Source: an uncultured Clostridia bacterium (GTDB lineage Bacteria > Bacillota > Clostridia > Christensenellales > Aristaeellaceae). From it: a stretch of DNA of 19,595 bases. The notes under the pieces are model-generated. The model worked only from the letters and a program-made list of their open reading frames with translations. It had not been told where the DNA came from and did not search any database. Where the stretch lies: positions 1 to 19,595 of the forward strand of contig CAKTZR010000028.1 of NCBI GenBank assembly GCA_934636105.1, read 5' to 3'. Made by a program: the position numbers and the translations under genes. Below are positions 12,591 through 19,595 of the stretch, piece by piece; the first letter of the stretch is position 1, and each line of letters opens with the position of its first letter.

Positions 12591-13481
12591 ATGGACACGA
12601 GCGCGAAGGACTGCATGGTGCTTTTTGATACCTCGGTGGAGGGCAAGCTGGAGAGCGGCTGGGAGAGCGGTGTGCTCCATCAGCGGACGCGAACGGTCAA
12701 GGCCGGGCCTATGGTCTATGTGGATTGCTTCCCGGTGTGGGACACGGCGCATGCGCGGGCGGCGAACACCGAGGCGAAGAAGGAGGCACACGCCAAGGCG
12801 CAGAAGCGGCTGGACGCGAAACGGCGTGAACTCAAGGTTGAGCAGCTGACCAACGCGAACTTCGGGGCAAACGACCTCATCCTGACGATGGAATACCCGC
12901 TGAATCAGCAGCCGGAAAGCGGAGAAAAGGCAAAAACGGATATCGTGAACTACCTTCGCCGCGTGAATTATGAGCGCGCCAAGCGGGGGCTGGCGCCGCT
13001 CAAGTATATCTATGTCACGGAATGGACACAGAGCGAGAAGTACGGCCTGCGCTGGCATCACCACGTCATCATGTCCGGGGACGGCCTGACGCGGGAGGAA
13101 GTGGAGGCCAAGTGGACGGACAAGCACAAGGGCTTCTGCAACACGCGGCGGGCGCAGCCGAACGAGCGGCACTTATGCGGCTTTGCGCGGTATCTGGTGC
13201 AGAACAAGCTGGAACGCGAGTGCAGAAACCCGCAGGGCAAGGCGAAGGGGCGGACATGGGGACACAGCCGGGGCTTGAAGCTCCCCACCGAGAGCGTGGC
13301 CGACAAGAAGATCAGCATCCGCAAGGCGGGGCGCGTGGCGGAGACGGTGGCGGACTTCGGGCGGGCGAAGGAAATCTTTGAAAAGCTCTATCCGGGGTGC
13401 GAGCTGCTGGAGATCGGCGCGAAGAAAAGCCGGTGGGCAAGCGGCGTGTATGTGCATGCGCTGATGCGGAGGAGGGACTGA
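12591..13481 (+). CDS. HUH-type rolling-circle replication protein (ORF2/G2P-like)
   Basis: A 296-residue protein whose middle resembles the Rep domain of filamentous and microvirus-type elements. It has a helix (YLRRVNYERAKRG, ~121-133), strand YIYVTEW (~139-145), the HUH metal site in RWHHHVIMSG (His156/His158), and candidate nucleophile Tyr201 in GFARYLVQNK. HUH enzymes nick one DNA strand at a hairpin origin and stay covalently bound through tyrosine. ATG 12591 follows AAAGGAGG by 8 bases; the frame is open to 12537, but that part overlaps the repeat. Immediately upstream are two palindromic repeats and a hairpin, suitable nicking targets. No helicase or primase gene is seen nearby. A mobilisation or REP-type role is possible. 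Confidence 0.75.
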   Translation: MDTSAKDCMVLFDTSVEGKLESGWESGVLHQRTRTVKAGPMVYVDCFPVWDTAHARAANTEAKKEAHAKAQKRLDAKRRELKVEQLTNANFGANDLILTMEYPLNQQPESGEKAKTDIVNYLRRVNYERAKRGLAPLKYIYVTEWTQSEKYGLRWHHHVIMSGDGLTREEVEAKWTDKHKGFCNTRRAQPNERHLCGFARYLVQNKLERECRNPQGKAKGRTWGHSRGLKLPTESVADKKISIRKAGRVAETVADFGRAKEIFEKLYPGCELLEIGAKKSRWASGVYVHALMRRRD

Positions 13482-13483
13482 GC

Positions 13484-13759
13484 ATGGACAAGGGGCGATA
13501 CCGTGAGCTATGCGCGCTTTGCCGCCGATATGACCAGATGCGCAGGAAGGGCGAGGCAGGCGCGCGGATGATTGAGCTGGCAGCGAGGCAGGCGGACGCG
13601 GCAGCGGAAAAGGCCATCCTCCAAAACGTGACGCACGGGATTCGATACGAATACTGTGAATACTACGCAAGCAGGAGCGCGTTTTACAGGGCGAGAGGGC
13701 GTTTTTTTGAGCTGCTGGACGAGCTGCTGCGCAAAGGCGGCGGGGACAAGGAGCCATAA
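13484..13759 (+). CDS. Small hypothetical phage protein (91 aa)
   Basis: Mostly helical and rich in Arg, Ala and Tyr (RYRELCALCRRYDQMRRKG, ELAARQADAAAEKAIL, RYEYCEYYASRSAFYRARG), with no recognised domain. ATG 13484 lies 2 bases after the Rep stop, with GGAGG inside the Rep end, so it is coupled to Rep and may be a partner of it. The following 221-base gap (13760-13980) has no convincing gene: one frame is open from 13810 into the scaffold gene, but the scaffold has a better start. Confidence 0.6.
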   Translation: MDKGRYRELCALCRRYDQMRRKGEAGARMIELAARQADAAAEKAILQNVTHGIRYEYCEYYASRSAFYRARGRFFELLDELLRKGGGDKEP

Positions 13760-13980
13760 GCAGACAAAACTGAAAACGGGCAGCGCACCGGAGGAGTCGG
13801 AGGCGCTGTTTGCGCTACCTGCGAAAAAAGCAAAGGCAACCGATAGATGCGCCGGGCGAAAAATGCGGCCTTTGCGCTATGAAAAAATCGACCGGGGGGA
13901 GGGATGCGGTTCATTTTTGGGACTACGGAGCGAAAAAATGTGGTATGACAGAGGGGAGAAACCCAAACGAGGAGGTACGT

Positions 13981-14541
13981 ATGAGCGAGGACAAGCTGAC
14001 GGTCGCCGCAGAGGAGCACTTTGCGGAAGCGCCTGCGGACGACGCGCAGGACGCGGAGGAGACATCCGCGCAGGAGCTGGCCGATGGGTTGATGAGCGTG
14101 CAGGAGACGGAGGAGGCCGCGGACGAAGGGCACGAGGAGGAGGAGACGCAGACTCCCAAAGGCGGAGAAAGCGCCAAAGCGCCGGAGGCCGAATCGGAGG
14201 CGGACAGGCTGGAGCGCTACAAGCAGGGGATTTCCACGCTGCTGGAGGACGGCTGGACGGCGGAGGAGCTCCAGGCGTTTTCGCAGGATGCGGCGGTGCA
14301 CGAGAACCTATCCCGCGGAATGACGCTGCGGCAGGCGGCGCGCGCCTACCTGATGGCCGGACGCGAGGAGAAGCCGGAGGCCAGGCCGAGAAAGCGCGGC
14401 GTGCCGCTGGCAAGGCAGACGGCGATGGGCGCGGCGGAATCGGGCGACATGATCGCAAGCATGACGGACGCGCAATTCCGCGAATTTTCGAGGCGGGCGG
14501 AGGCGGCCATGATGGCGGGCAAAAAGGTCCGCTTTGACTGA
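13981..14541 (+). CDS. Putative capsid scaffolding protein
   Basis: A 186-residue protein. The first ~80 residues are extremely acidic and low-complexity (many Glu, Asp, Ala). A helical middle (LERYKQGISTLLEDGWTAEELQAF, MTLRQAARAYLMAGRE) and a basic C-terminal tail ending KKVRFD follow. Composition, length and position directly before the major capsid gene (17-base gap) fit a scaffold that binds capsid protein through its basic end. ATG 13981 follows GAGGAGG. No sequence-level family match, so the role rests on context. Confidence 0.6.
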   Translation: MSEDKLTVAAEEHFAEAPADDAQDAEETSAQELADGLMSVQETEEAADEGHEEEETQTPKGGESAKAPEAESEADRLERYKQGISTLLEDGWTAEELQAFSQDAAVHENLSRGMTLRQAARAYLMAGREEKPEARPRKRGVPLARQTAMGAAESGDMIASMTDAQFREFSRRAEAAMMAGKKVRFD

Positions 14542-14558
14542 CGAAAGGGGAAACGAGA

Positions 14559-15503
14559 ATGGCAAACACCAACACGAACACGAACATGACGACGAGCAGC
14601 GGCCTGACGCCGGGCATGCAGACCTACTACAACCGCGAGCTTTTGCAGACGTTTGAGCCGAATCTGGTTCATTTGCAGTTTGGCGACGAGCACCGCATGC
14701 CGGCGAACAGCGGCCTGATTATGAACATGCGCAAGATGATTCCACTGGAGGCGGACACGACCGAGCTTGCAGAGGGCAACCCGGGCGACGGCGTGATGGT
14801 CACGGAGACCGAGGTGACGGTGGCGCTCAAGCAATACGGCAAGTACGGCCAGTTTACGGACAAGCTGATGATGACGCACCTGGACGAGACGATTCTGCGC
14901 GAGGTGAAGCGCTTTGGCGACCAGGGCGCACGAAGCATTGATGCGGCGGTGCGCGAGGAGCTGGCGACCTGCACGAACGTGATTTATGCGGGCGGCAAGA
15001 CGAGCCGCGCGAGCCTGACGGCGGCGGACAAGCTGACGAGCACCGAGCTGCGCAAGGCGGTTCGCCTGCTCAAGAAGAACCGCGCGCAGAAATTCGGCGG
15101 CTACTACATCGCGATCGTGGGTCCGGACACGATTTACGACCTGCAGGACGACGAGAAATTCATCGCGGTGAGCAAGTACCAGGACAAGGAGAACATCTAC
15201 ACGGGCGAGGTCGGCCGCCTGTTCGGCGTGCGCCTGGTGGAGACGACGGAGGCGAAAATCTTTGAGGGCAAGGGCGCAAGCGGCGCGGACGTGGCGAGCG
15301 TGATTGTGCTGGGCCAGTTCGCCTACGGCATTACGAGCCTCAAGGGCAGCAAGCCGCGCGTGGTGGTCAAGCCTGCGGGCAGCGCGGGCACGGCGGACCC
15401 GCTGGACCAGATTTCCACGGTGGGCTGGAAGATGGACGGCTTCGGCGTGAAGATGCTGCAGCCGGAATACGCGGTGCGGATTGAGTGCGGCTTCAGCGCA
15501 TAA
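14559..15503 (+). CDS. Major capsid protein, N4-gp56 family
   Basis: A 314-residue HK97-fold-type coat protein resembling the N4-gp56 family. It has the early NSGLIMNMRKMIPLEADTTELAEGNPGD, TVALKQYGKYGQFTDKLMMTHLDETILREV, DAAVREELATCTNVIYAGG, and the later LFGVRLVETTEAKIFEG and GVKMLQPEYAVRIE. Many copies form the icosahedral shell. ATG 14559 follows GAAAGGGG. Codon use is strongly GC-ending like the neighbours. Confidence 0.9.
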   Translation: MANTNTNTNMTTSSGLTPGMQTYYNRELLQTFEPNLVHLQFGDEHRMPANSGLIMNMRKMIPLEADTTELAEGNPGDGVMVTETEVTVALKQYGKYGQFTDKLMMTHLDETILREVKRFGDQGARSIDAAVREELATCTNVIYAGGKTSRASLTAADKLTSTELRKAVRLLKKNRAQKFGGYYIAIVGPDTIYDLQDDEKFIAVSKYQDKENIYTGEVGRLFGVRLVETTEAKIFEGKGASGADVASVIVLGQFAYGITSLKGSKPRVVVKPAGSAGTADPLDQISTVGWKMDGFGVKMLQPEYAVRIECGFSA

Positions 15504-15517
15504 CGGAGGGCGAAACC

Positions 15518-15796
15518 ATGAGCAACATCAACACGACCAAGAGCATGAAGAAGGCCAGCACGCAGCTGGAGGGCAAGATTGAGAAAACGCGCGAGAGCAT
15601 GGACGCGCTGCTGGCGCAGGCGGGCTGCAAGGGCGCGAAGAAGGTGAAGACGCGCATTCCGCTAAACCCGGCCACGCCGAACGACGACGTGCTGTTTCTC
15701 GGGCTGAACGGCGTGAACTTTTACTTCAAGCGCGGCGAGACGGTGGAGCTGGCCGAGCCGCTTGTTGAGCTGATGGAAAACTGCGGGGAGCTGTAA
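15518..15796 (+). CDS. Small head-associated protein of unknown role (92 aa)
   Basis: The Lys-rich helical N-terminus (KSMKKASTQLEGKIEKTRESMDALL) is followed by a beta-rich C-terminal half (NDDVLFLGLNGVNFYFKRGETVELAEPLVELM) of the kind seen in small proteins next to phage capsid genes. ATG 15518 follows CGGAGGG, 14 bases after the capsid stop, and the portal starts 3 bases after this gene. A minor head or capsid-decorating role is possible from context only. Confidence 0.6.
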   Translation: MSNINTTKSMKKASTQLEGKIEKTRESMDALLAQAGCKGAKKVKTRIPLNPATPNDDVLFLGLNGVNFYFKRGETVELAEPLVELMENCGEL

Positions 15797-15799
15797 GCG

Positions 15800-17641
15800 A
15801 TGGAGAAGGAAAAGCAGAGAGAGCCGCCCCAGACGGGCGACATTCGGCTTGACCCGTTCGAGGTTTTGAGAAGCGACCAGCCGCTAAGCCCGCAGGAGAG
15901 GGCGCTGGTGCGGCGGGGCTACGACCTGTTTGAATTTTATCGGCAGAATTTGCGCGAGGAGCACGAGGAGATGCGCCGGGCACGCGCCGTTCGCCAGAAG
16001 AAGCAGGCGGAAAGAAGCCGCACGTCGCCCGCCTCCAACACGCTGGGCAGCTGCATCGACAACGCGGTGGCCGACCAGATGGACAACCGCCCGGAGGCGC
16101 TGATGATTCCCGAACGGGAGGAGACGGCCCAAAGCGCGGAGGAAATGACCGACGTGGTGAGCTATGTGCTCTATCAGGCGAAGTTCGACGAAACCTATGC
16201 CACGCTGATGGAGGATTCGGCGGTGACGGGCACGGGCGTGGCGCAGGTTTTCTGGGATGAGGACCTGGACAGCGGAAACGGCATGGTTTCCGTGATGGCG
16301 TGGCACCCGGAGGACTTTTACCCCGACCCGATGTACGAGGACATTCAGCTGGGGCGGGGCTGCTTCAAAGCGACGCGCACGAGCGTGGCCTGGGTGGAGC
16401 AGCACTATCCCCATGCGCGCGGGTTTGTGCAGCCGGACCAGGCGACGCGGCCGGAGCTGGAGGACGACCCGACGATGCGGGCGCCGGACGGGGACGCGGT
16501 GACGACGATGCTGGAATTCTGGTATAAGCAATACAACGCCAAGACGCGCAGGACGCACGTCCACATGGCGCTGCTTGCCGGGCGGGCGCTGCTGTACAGC
16601 TCGGAGACCGGATACGGAAGCGAGGAGGGCGCATACGAGGAGGGCGTTTATGCGCACGGGGAATATCCCTTTGTGCTCTACAAATACCGTGACGTATGGC
16701 GCAAGCCCTTCGGCACGGGGATGGTTTACGACTACCGGGACAGCCAGGAGGCCATCGACCGCTACTACAAATACCTCGACGACAACGCGAGGGAGAGCAG
16801 CGTTCAGCGTCACTTTATTCGCAAGAACAGCGGCATCAACCCCGACGACGTGGCCGACCTGCGGAAGACCCTCATCGAATGGGAGGGCAACGACATCCGC
16901 GAGGTGCTCCAGACGGTGCAGGCCGCGCCGCTGAACGGGCAGGTTTACCAGGTGATGACGATGCTGACGGAGGCGATGAAGGAGGACAGCGGCCAGAACC
17001 AGTTTGTGCGCGGCGAGGGCGGCAAAGGCGTGACGGCAGCGAGCGCGATTCAGGCCCTGCAGGAGGCTGGAGGCAAGATTGCCCGGATGCACACGGAGAA
17101 ATACAAGGCGGCCTTCCGGCAGATGGTCGAGCAGATTCTCTGGATACTCAGCGAATACATGGAGCCGGGGCGCAAGCTGAAAATCATCGGCGGATGGGAC
17201 AGCTCCGGCAACATGAAGGAGAAAATCATCGAGCTGATCGCGCCCAGCGGCGAGGGCGACAGGCTGCCCAAGCCCGCCTACACGGTGCGCGTGCAGGTGC
17301 AGAAGAACAATCCGCTGCAAATTCAGGCGGACAACGAATTTTTGACGCAGGTTGCGACGATCTGTGCGCAGAGCGGAAGCCCGCTGCCGCCGGAAACCGT
17401 CGTGAGCCTGATGGAGGGCGTGCGTACCAAGGGCGCAGTGCTCAAGGCGCTTGAGCAGAACAGCCAGACGCAGGAGAGAATGCGCATGCTGGAGGAGCAG
17501 TTGGCGGCGGCCAATCAGAAAAACGAGAGCATGCAGCAGGCGGCGCGGGGGATGCAGAAGGCGCTGACCAGCGGCGGATATGCCAACCTGGGGGTGGAAA
17601 CGGATGTTCGAAGCCAAGCTGACGGCGGCGCAGAAGGATGA
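15800..17641 (+). CDS. Portal protein (podovirus/P22-type)
   Basis: A 613-residue protein with the profile of large podovirus-type portals. It has an Arg/Lys/Glu-rich N-terminal helix (REEHEEMRRARAVRQKKQAE), SCIDNAVADQMDNRPEAL, and VTGTGVAQVFWDEDL followed by MAWHPEDFYPDP. Later come YPFVLYKYRDVWRKPFGTGMV and a central helix around GVTAASAIQALQEAGGK. A Gln/Met-rich coiled coil ends the protein. Twelve copies form the ring through which DNA is packaged and which joins head to tail. ATG 15800 is 3 bases after the previous stop. Its 3' end overlaps the small terminase gene by 38 bases. Length exceeds the ~400-500 residues of common siphovirus portals. Confidence 0.88.
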   Translation: MEKEKQREPPQTGDIRLDPFEVLRSDQPLSPQERALVRRGYDLFEFYRQNLREEHEEMRRARAVRQKKQAERSRTSPASNTLGSCIDNAVADQMDNRPEALMIPEREETAQSAEEMTDVVSYVLYQAKFDETYATLMEDSAVTGTGVAQVFWDEDLDSGNGMVSVMAWHPEDFYPDPMYEDIQLGRGCFKATRTSVAWVEQHYPHARGFVQPDQATRPELEDDPTMRAPDGDAVTTMLEFWYKQYNAKTRRTHVHMALLAGRALLYSSETGYGSEEGAYEEGVYAHGEYPFVLYKYRDVWRKPFGTGMVYDYRDSQEAIDRYYKYLDDNARESSVQRHFIRKNSGINPDDVADLRKTLIEWEGNDIREVLQTVQAAPLNGQVYQVMTMLTEAMKEDSGQNQFVRGEGGKGVTAASAIQALQEAGGKIARMHTEKYKAAFRQMVEQILWILSEYMEPGRKLKIIGGWDSSGNMKEKIIELIAPSGEGDRLPKPAYTVRVQVQKNNPLQIQADNEFLTQVATICAQSGSPLPPETVVSLMEGVRTKGAVLKALEQNSQTQERMRMLEEQLAAANQKNESMQQAARGMQKALTSGGYANLGVETDVRSQADGGAEG

Positions 17642-18005
17642 AATCTTTGAACGCGCCATCTTCGACGGGGAGAGCGACGCGGCGCTGGCGGAAAGCTATC
17701 AGGTGAGCCGGAAAACAATCTGGCGGGTGACGCACGACAAGAAGCGCATTGCCCGGAAAAGGAGCACGCTGGAGACGATGCGCGAGCTGGCGCAGATGCG
17801 CATTGATGCGCAGGCCGAGCGGGCGGCGCGCAAGCAGATTGAGCTGATGGACAAGGAGCTGCCGGACAACATGATTTACATCAACCAGAACGCGGCGACG
17901 GAGATACTGGACAGGGCGGGCGTGAAGCGCAAGGACGAAGAGAGCGGCGAAATCAACGTCAGGATTACGGGCGGCTTTGCGACGAAAATGCCCAGGGAGG
18001 ACTAA
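17604..18005 (+). CDS. Terminase small subunit
   Basis: A 133-residue protein with a helix-turn-helix at residues ~17-45 (AIFDGESDAALAESYQVSRKTIWRVTHDKKR), followed by a long charged helix (~50-85) suited to oligomerisation. It lies directly before the large terminase, with TAA abutting its ATG. Small terminases bind phage DNA near the packaging site and feed it to the motor. ATG 17604 is preceded by GGGGGTGG; the portal overlap suggests coupled translation. Assignment is by domain and position. Confidence 0.75.
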   Translation: MFEAKLTAAQKDEIFERAIFDGESDAALAESYQVSRKTIWRVTHDKKRIARKRSTLETMRELAQMRIDAQAERAARKQIELMDKELPDNMIYINQNAATEILDRAGVKRKDEESGEINVRITGGFATKMPRED

Positions 18006-19400
18006 ATGGATTTGACGCTGCACTACGAGCCGACGGCAAAGCAGCGCGCCTTTCACGAGACGGACGTGGACGAGGTGCTCTACGGTGGAGCGGCCGGAGG
18101 CGGAAAGAGCTACGCGATCTGCTGGGATGCGCTGGTGCGCTGCCTGCGCTATCCGAAGACGCACGCATACCTGTTCAGGCGCACGTATCCGGAGCTGGAG
18201 CAGACGCTGATTCAGACGATGCTTTCCATCGTGCCCAAGCAGCTGGGCAAATACACGGCGAGCACGCACCGGATGAGGCTGGTCAACGGGAGCGTGCTCC
18301 ATTTTTGTCATTTGAGCAGCGAAGGCAAGGACATGCTGACCTATCAGGGCGCGGAAATTCAGTGGCTCTACTTCGACGAGCTGACGCATTTCACGAAGGG
18401 CATGTACGATTTTGTCCGAAGCCGCGTGCGCGCGCCGGACTGGATGGACATTGTGCCCTGTGTGCGCTGCGCAAGCAACCCGGGCGGACCGGGGCACAGC
18501 TGGGTGAAAAGCTATTTCGTGGATGCGACGAACATCGGCGAGCGAATCATCACCCGCGAGGTGCTGCTGGAGGGCGACGACAAGCTGCAAAGGCGCACGA
18601 TTCAATACATCCCGGCGACGGTGCGGGACAACCCGCATCTGCCCAAGAGCTACGAGGTCGAGCTGATGCTCAAGCCGCCGAAGCTGCGCGACGCGCTGCT
18701 CTACGGAAAATGGGACGCATTCGACGGGCAGGCCTTCCCGGAGTTTATCGACGACCGCGAACACTACGAGGACCAGAGATGGACGCACGTGATCGCGCCG
18801 TTCAAGATTCCGCTGTGGTGGCCGCGGGTAGTTTCCTTCGACCACGGCTACACGCGGCCCTATTCCTTTGGCGCATGGGCCATCGACGAGGAGGGGCGGG
18901 TTTACCGATACAAGGAGCTATACGGCTGCAAGGAGGGCGAGCCGAACACAGGCGTTTGCCAGACGCCGGAGGAGATTGCGCGAGCGCTGGAGGCGTTTAT
19001 GGAGCCGGAATACCGGGAGGGCATTCACATCAGCGGCATTGCCGACCCGGCTATTTGGGACAGGAGCCGGGGAACGAGCGTGGAAGAGCAAATCCGCAGG
19101 GTATTTTCCGGGGTGACGTTCATCAAGGGCGACAACACGCGGCTGGCGGGCAAGATGCAGATTCACAACCGGCTGCGGTTTGACGAGGACGGCCGGCCGA
19201 TGATGTACATCTTCGAGAACTGCCGGGATTTCCGGCGGACGATTCCGACGCTCTGCTACGACGCGCACAAGGTGGAGGACATTGACACGGCGGGCGAGGA
19301 CCACATTTACGACGAGACGCGGTACTTTCTGATGTCGCGCCCGATTGCGGCGAAGAAGGCCGTGCAGCCGCCGAGGAAGACGTGGAACCCGTTGGGGTGA
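18006..19400 (+). CDS. terL: Terminase large subunit (packaging ATPase/nuclease)
   Basis: A 464-residue DNA-packaging motor. The N-terminal ATPase has Walker A GGAAGGGKS (residues 27-35), Walker B with Asp124-Glu125 in QWLYFDEL, and a SNP coupling motif at 157-159. The C-terminal RNase H-like nuclease has metal-binding aspartates at Asp279 (SFDHG), Asp347 (IADPAIWD) and Asp432/436 (EDHIYDETRY). The length is usual for the family and all key residues are present, so it should be active. ATG 18006 directly follows the small-subunit stop, with GGGAGG 7 bases upstream. Confidence 0.95.
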   Translation: MDLTLHYEPTAKQRAFHETDVDEVLYGGAAGGGKSYAICWDALVRCLRYPKTHAYLFRRTYPELEQTLIQTMLSIVPKQLGKYTASTHRMRLVNGSVLHFCHLSSEGKDMLTYQGAEIQWLYFDELTHFTKGMYDFVRSRVRAPDWMDIVPCVRCASNPGGPGHSWVKSYFVDATNIGERIITREVLLEGDDKLQRRTIQYIPATVRDNPHLPKSYEVELMLKPPKLRDALLYGKWDAFDGQAFPEFIDDREHYEDQRWTHVIAPFKIPLWWPRVVSFDHGYTRPYSFGAWAIDEEGRVYRYKELYGCKEGEPNTGVCQTPEEIARALEAFMEPEYREGIHISGIADPAIWDRSRGTSVEEQIRRVFSGVTFIKGDNTRLAGKMQIHNRLRFDEDGRPMMYIFENCRDFRRTIPTLCYDAHKVEDIDTAGEDHIYDETRYFLMSRPIAAKKAVQPPRKTWNPLG

Positions 19401-19413
19401 CGGAGAGAGAAAG

Positions 19414-19595
19414 ATGACGCTTTCACAGATCATTGCGCAGGCGCTTCGTCAGCTGGACGAGGACGCGGAGGACGTGAGCGAATACGAGGAGAGCTTCAAG
19501 GTTTACGCGAACATGGGTTACGACATTGCGGTTCGCGAGTATTTGAAGCCGAGGCGGATTTTCTATACCGACGTGGACGAGGCGGGGAACGCGCC
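19414..19595 (+). CDS. Putative head-tail connector/head completion protein, 5' part
   Basis: The first 60 residues of a protein cut by the window edge, starting MTLSQIIAQALRQLDED. The pattern of an N-terminal helix, an acidic turn (DEDAEDVSEYEESF) and a second helix (VYANMGYDIAVREYL) resembles head-tail adaptor proteins that dock on the portal. It follows the large terminase by 13 bases with a GGAGAGAG ribosome site. Too little is visible for a firm call. Confidence 0.5.
   Translation, partial: MTLSQIIAQALRQLDEDAEDVSEYEESFKVYANMGYDIAVREYLKPRRIFYTDVDEAGNA

Larger units (their letters stand above)
2942..19595. mobile_element. Integrated tailed-phage genome (prophage), left part
   Basis: The region contains in order a serine integrase, a lysogeny switch (S24 repressor and Cro-like gene), accessory genes, a replication gene and a head/packaging module (scaffold, capsid, portal, terminase). 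This is a complete phage layout up to the window edge. Tail, lysis and the right attachment site are not included. The portal looks podovirus-like, but the tail type cannot be judged from what is visible. All recognised essential genes have intact reading frames, so nothing here argues for a dead prophage. Confidence 0.93.

Noticed and set aside
12255..13172. 305-codon minus frame across the repeat region and Rep gene
   Set aside because: Shadow frame; its odd repeated peptide comes from translating the 39-bp DNA repeat.
15884..17659. 591-codon open frame antisense to the portal gene
   Set aside because: It is the mirror of a GC-rich coding region with strong third-position bias, is very rich in His, Arg and Leu, shows no domain, and overlaps a clear portal gene.
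1..19595. CRISPR arrays and tRNA genes
   Set aside because: No regularly spaced repeat series and no cloverleaf with recognisable TTC and anticodon arms was seen on either strand by eye.

Overview
The window reads as a piece of a GC-rich Clostridia-type (Bacillota) chromosome carrying the left part of an integrated tailed phage. Evidence for the host type is the strong AGGAGG-type ribosome sites, consensus sigma-A promoters, TTG/GTG starts, a CmpB-type membrane protein and a cysteine-rich protein resembling Clostridia surface/spore proteins. The species cannot be named from this stretch.

Host part (1-2934): the 3' part of a MATE-family efflux transporter, a CmpB-family membrane protein with its own perfect sigma-A promoter, and a cysteine-rich protein of unknown function. 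The prophage starts right after this last gene. A large serine recombinase (2942-4477, minus) ends 7 bases beyond its stop codon, so the left attachment site should lie at about 2905-2965. The prophage runs off the right edge.

Lysogeny and accessory part (2942-9771): next to the integrase is a probable toxin-antitoxin pair, a Panacea/DUF4065 antitoxin followed by a PemK/MazF-like toxin. About 700 bases without a convincing protein gene follow. They hold four plus-strand intrinsic terminators, a well-formed promoter for a ~90-nt small RNA, and several strong hairpins including a duplicated one. Then come AT-rich minus-strand genes: a secreted protein and a four-helix membrane protein, both downstream of a LexA/CI-type S24 repressor. 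The repressor and a Cro-like gene diverge from a switch region with recognisable promoters and a repeated 14-bp operator. An AT-rich minus-strand Abi-alpha (DUF4393) gene sits just beyond Cro.

Early region (9603-13759): small phage genes on the plus strand, including an XRE regulator, a DUF3846-like protein, a small membrane protein, a zinc-ribbon protein, a left-handed beta-helix (hexapeptide-repeat) protein and a HUH-type replication protein. Just upstream of the HUH gene are two exact 39-bp palindromic repeats flanking another hairpin, a candidate origin.

Morphogenesis region (13981-19595): putative scaffold, N4-gp56-type major capsid protein, small head protein, podovirus-type portal, small and large terminase, then a partial head-tail connector. 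The capsid genes come before portal and terminase, the reverse of the usual order.
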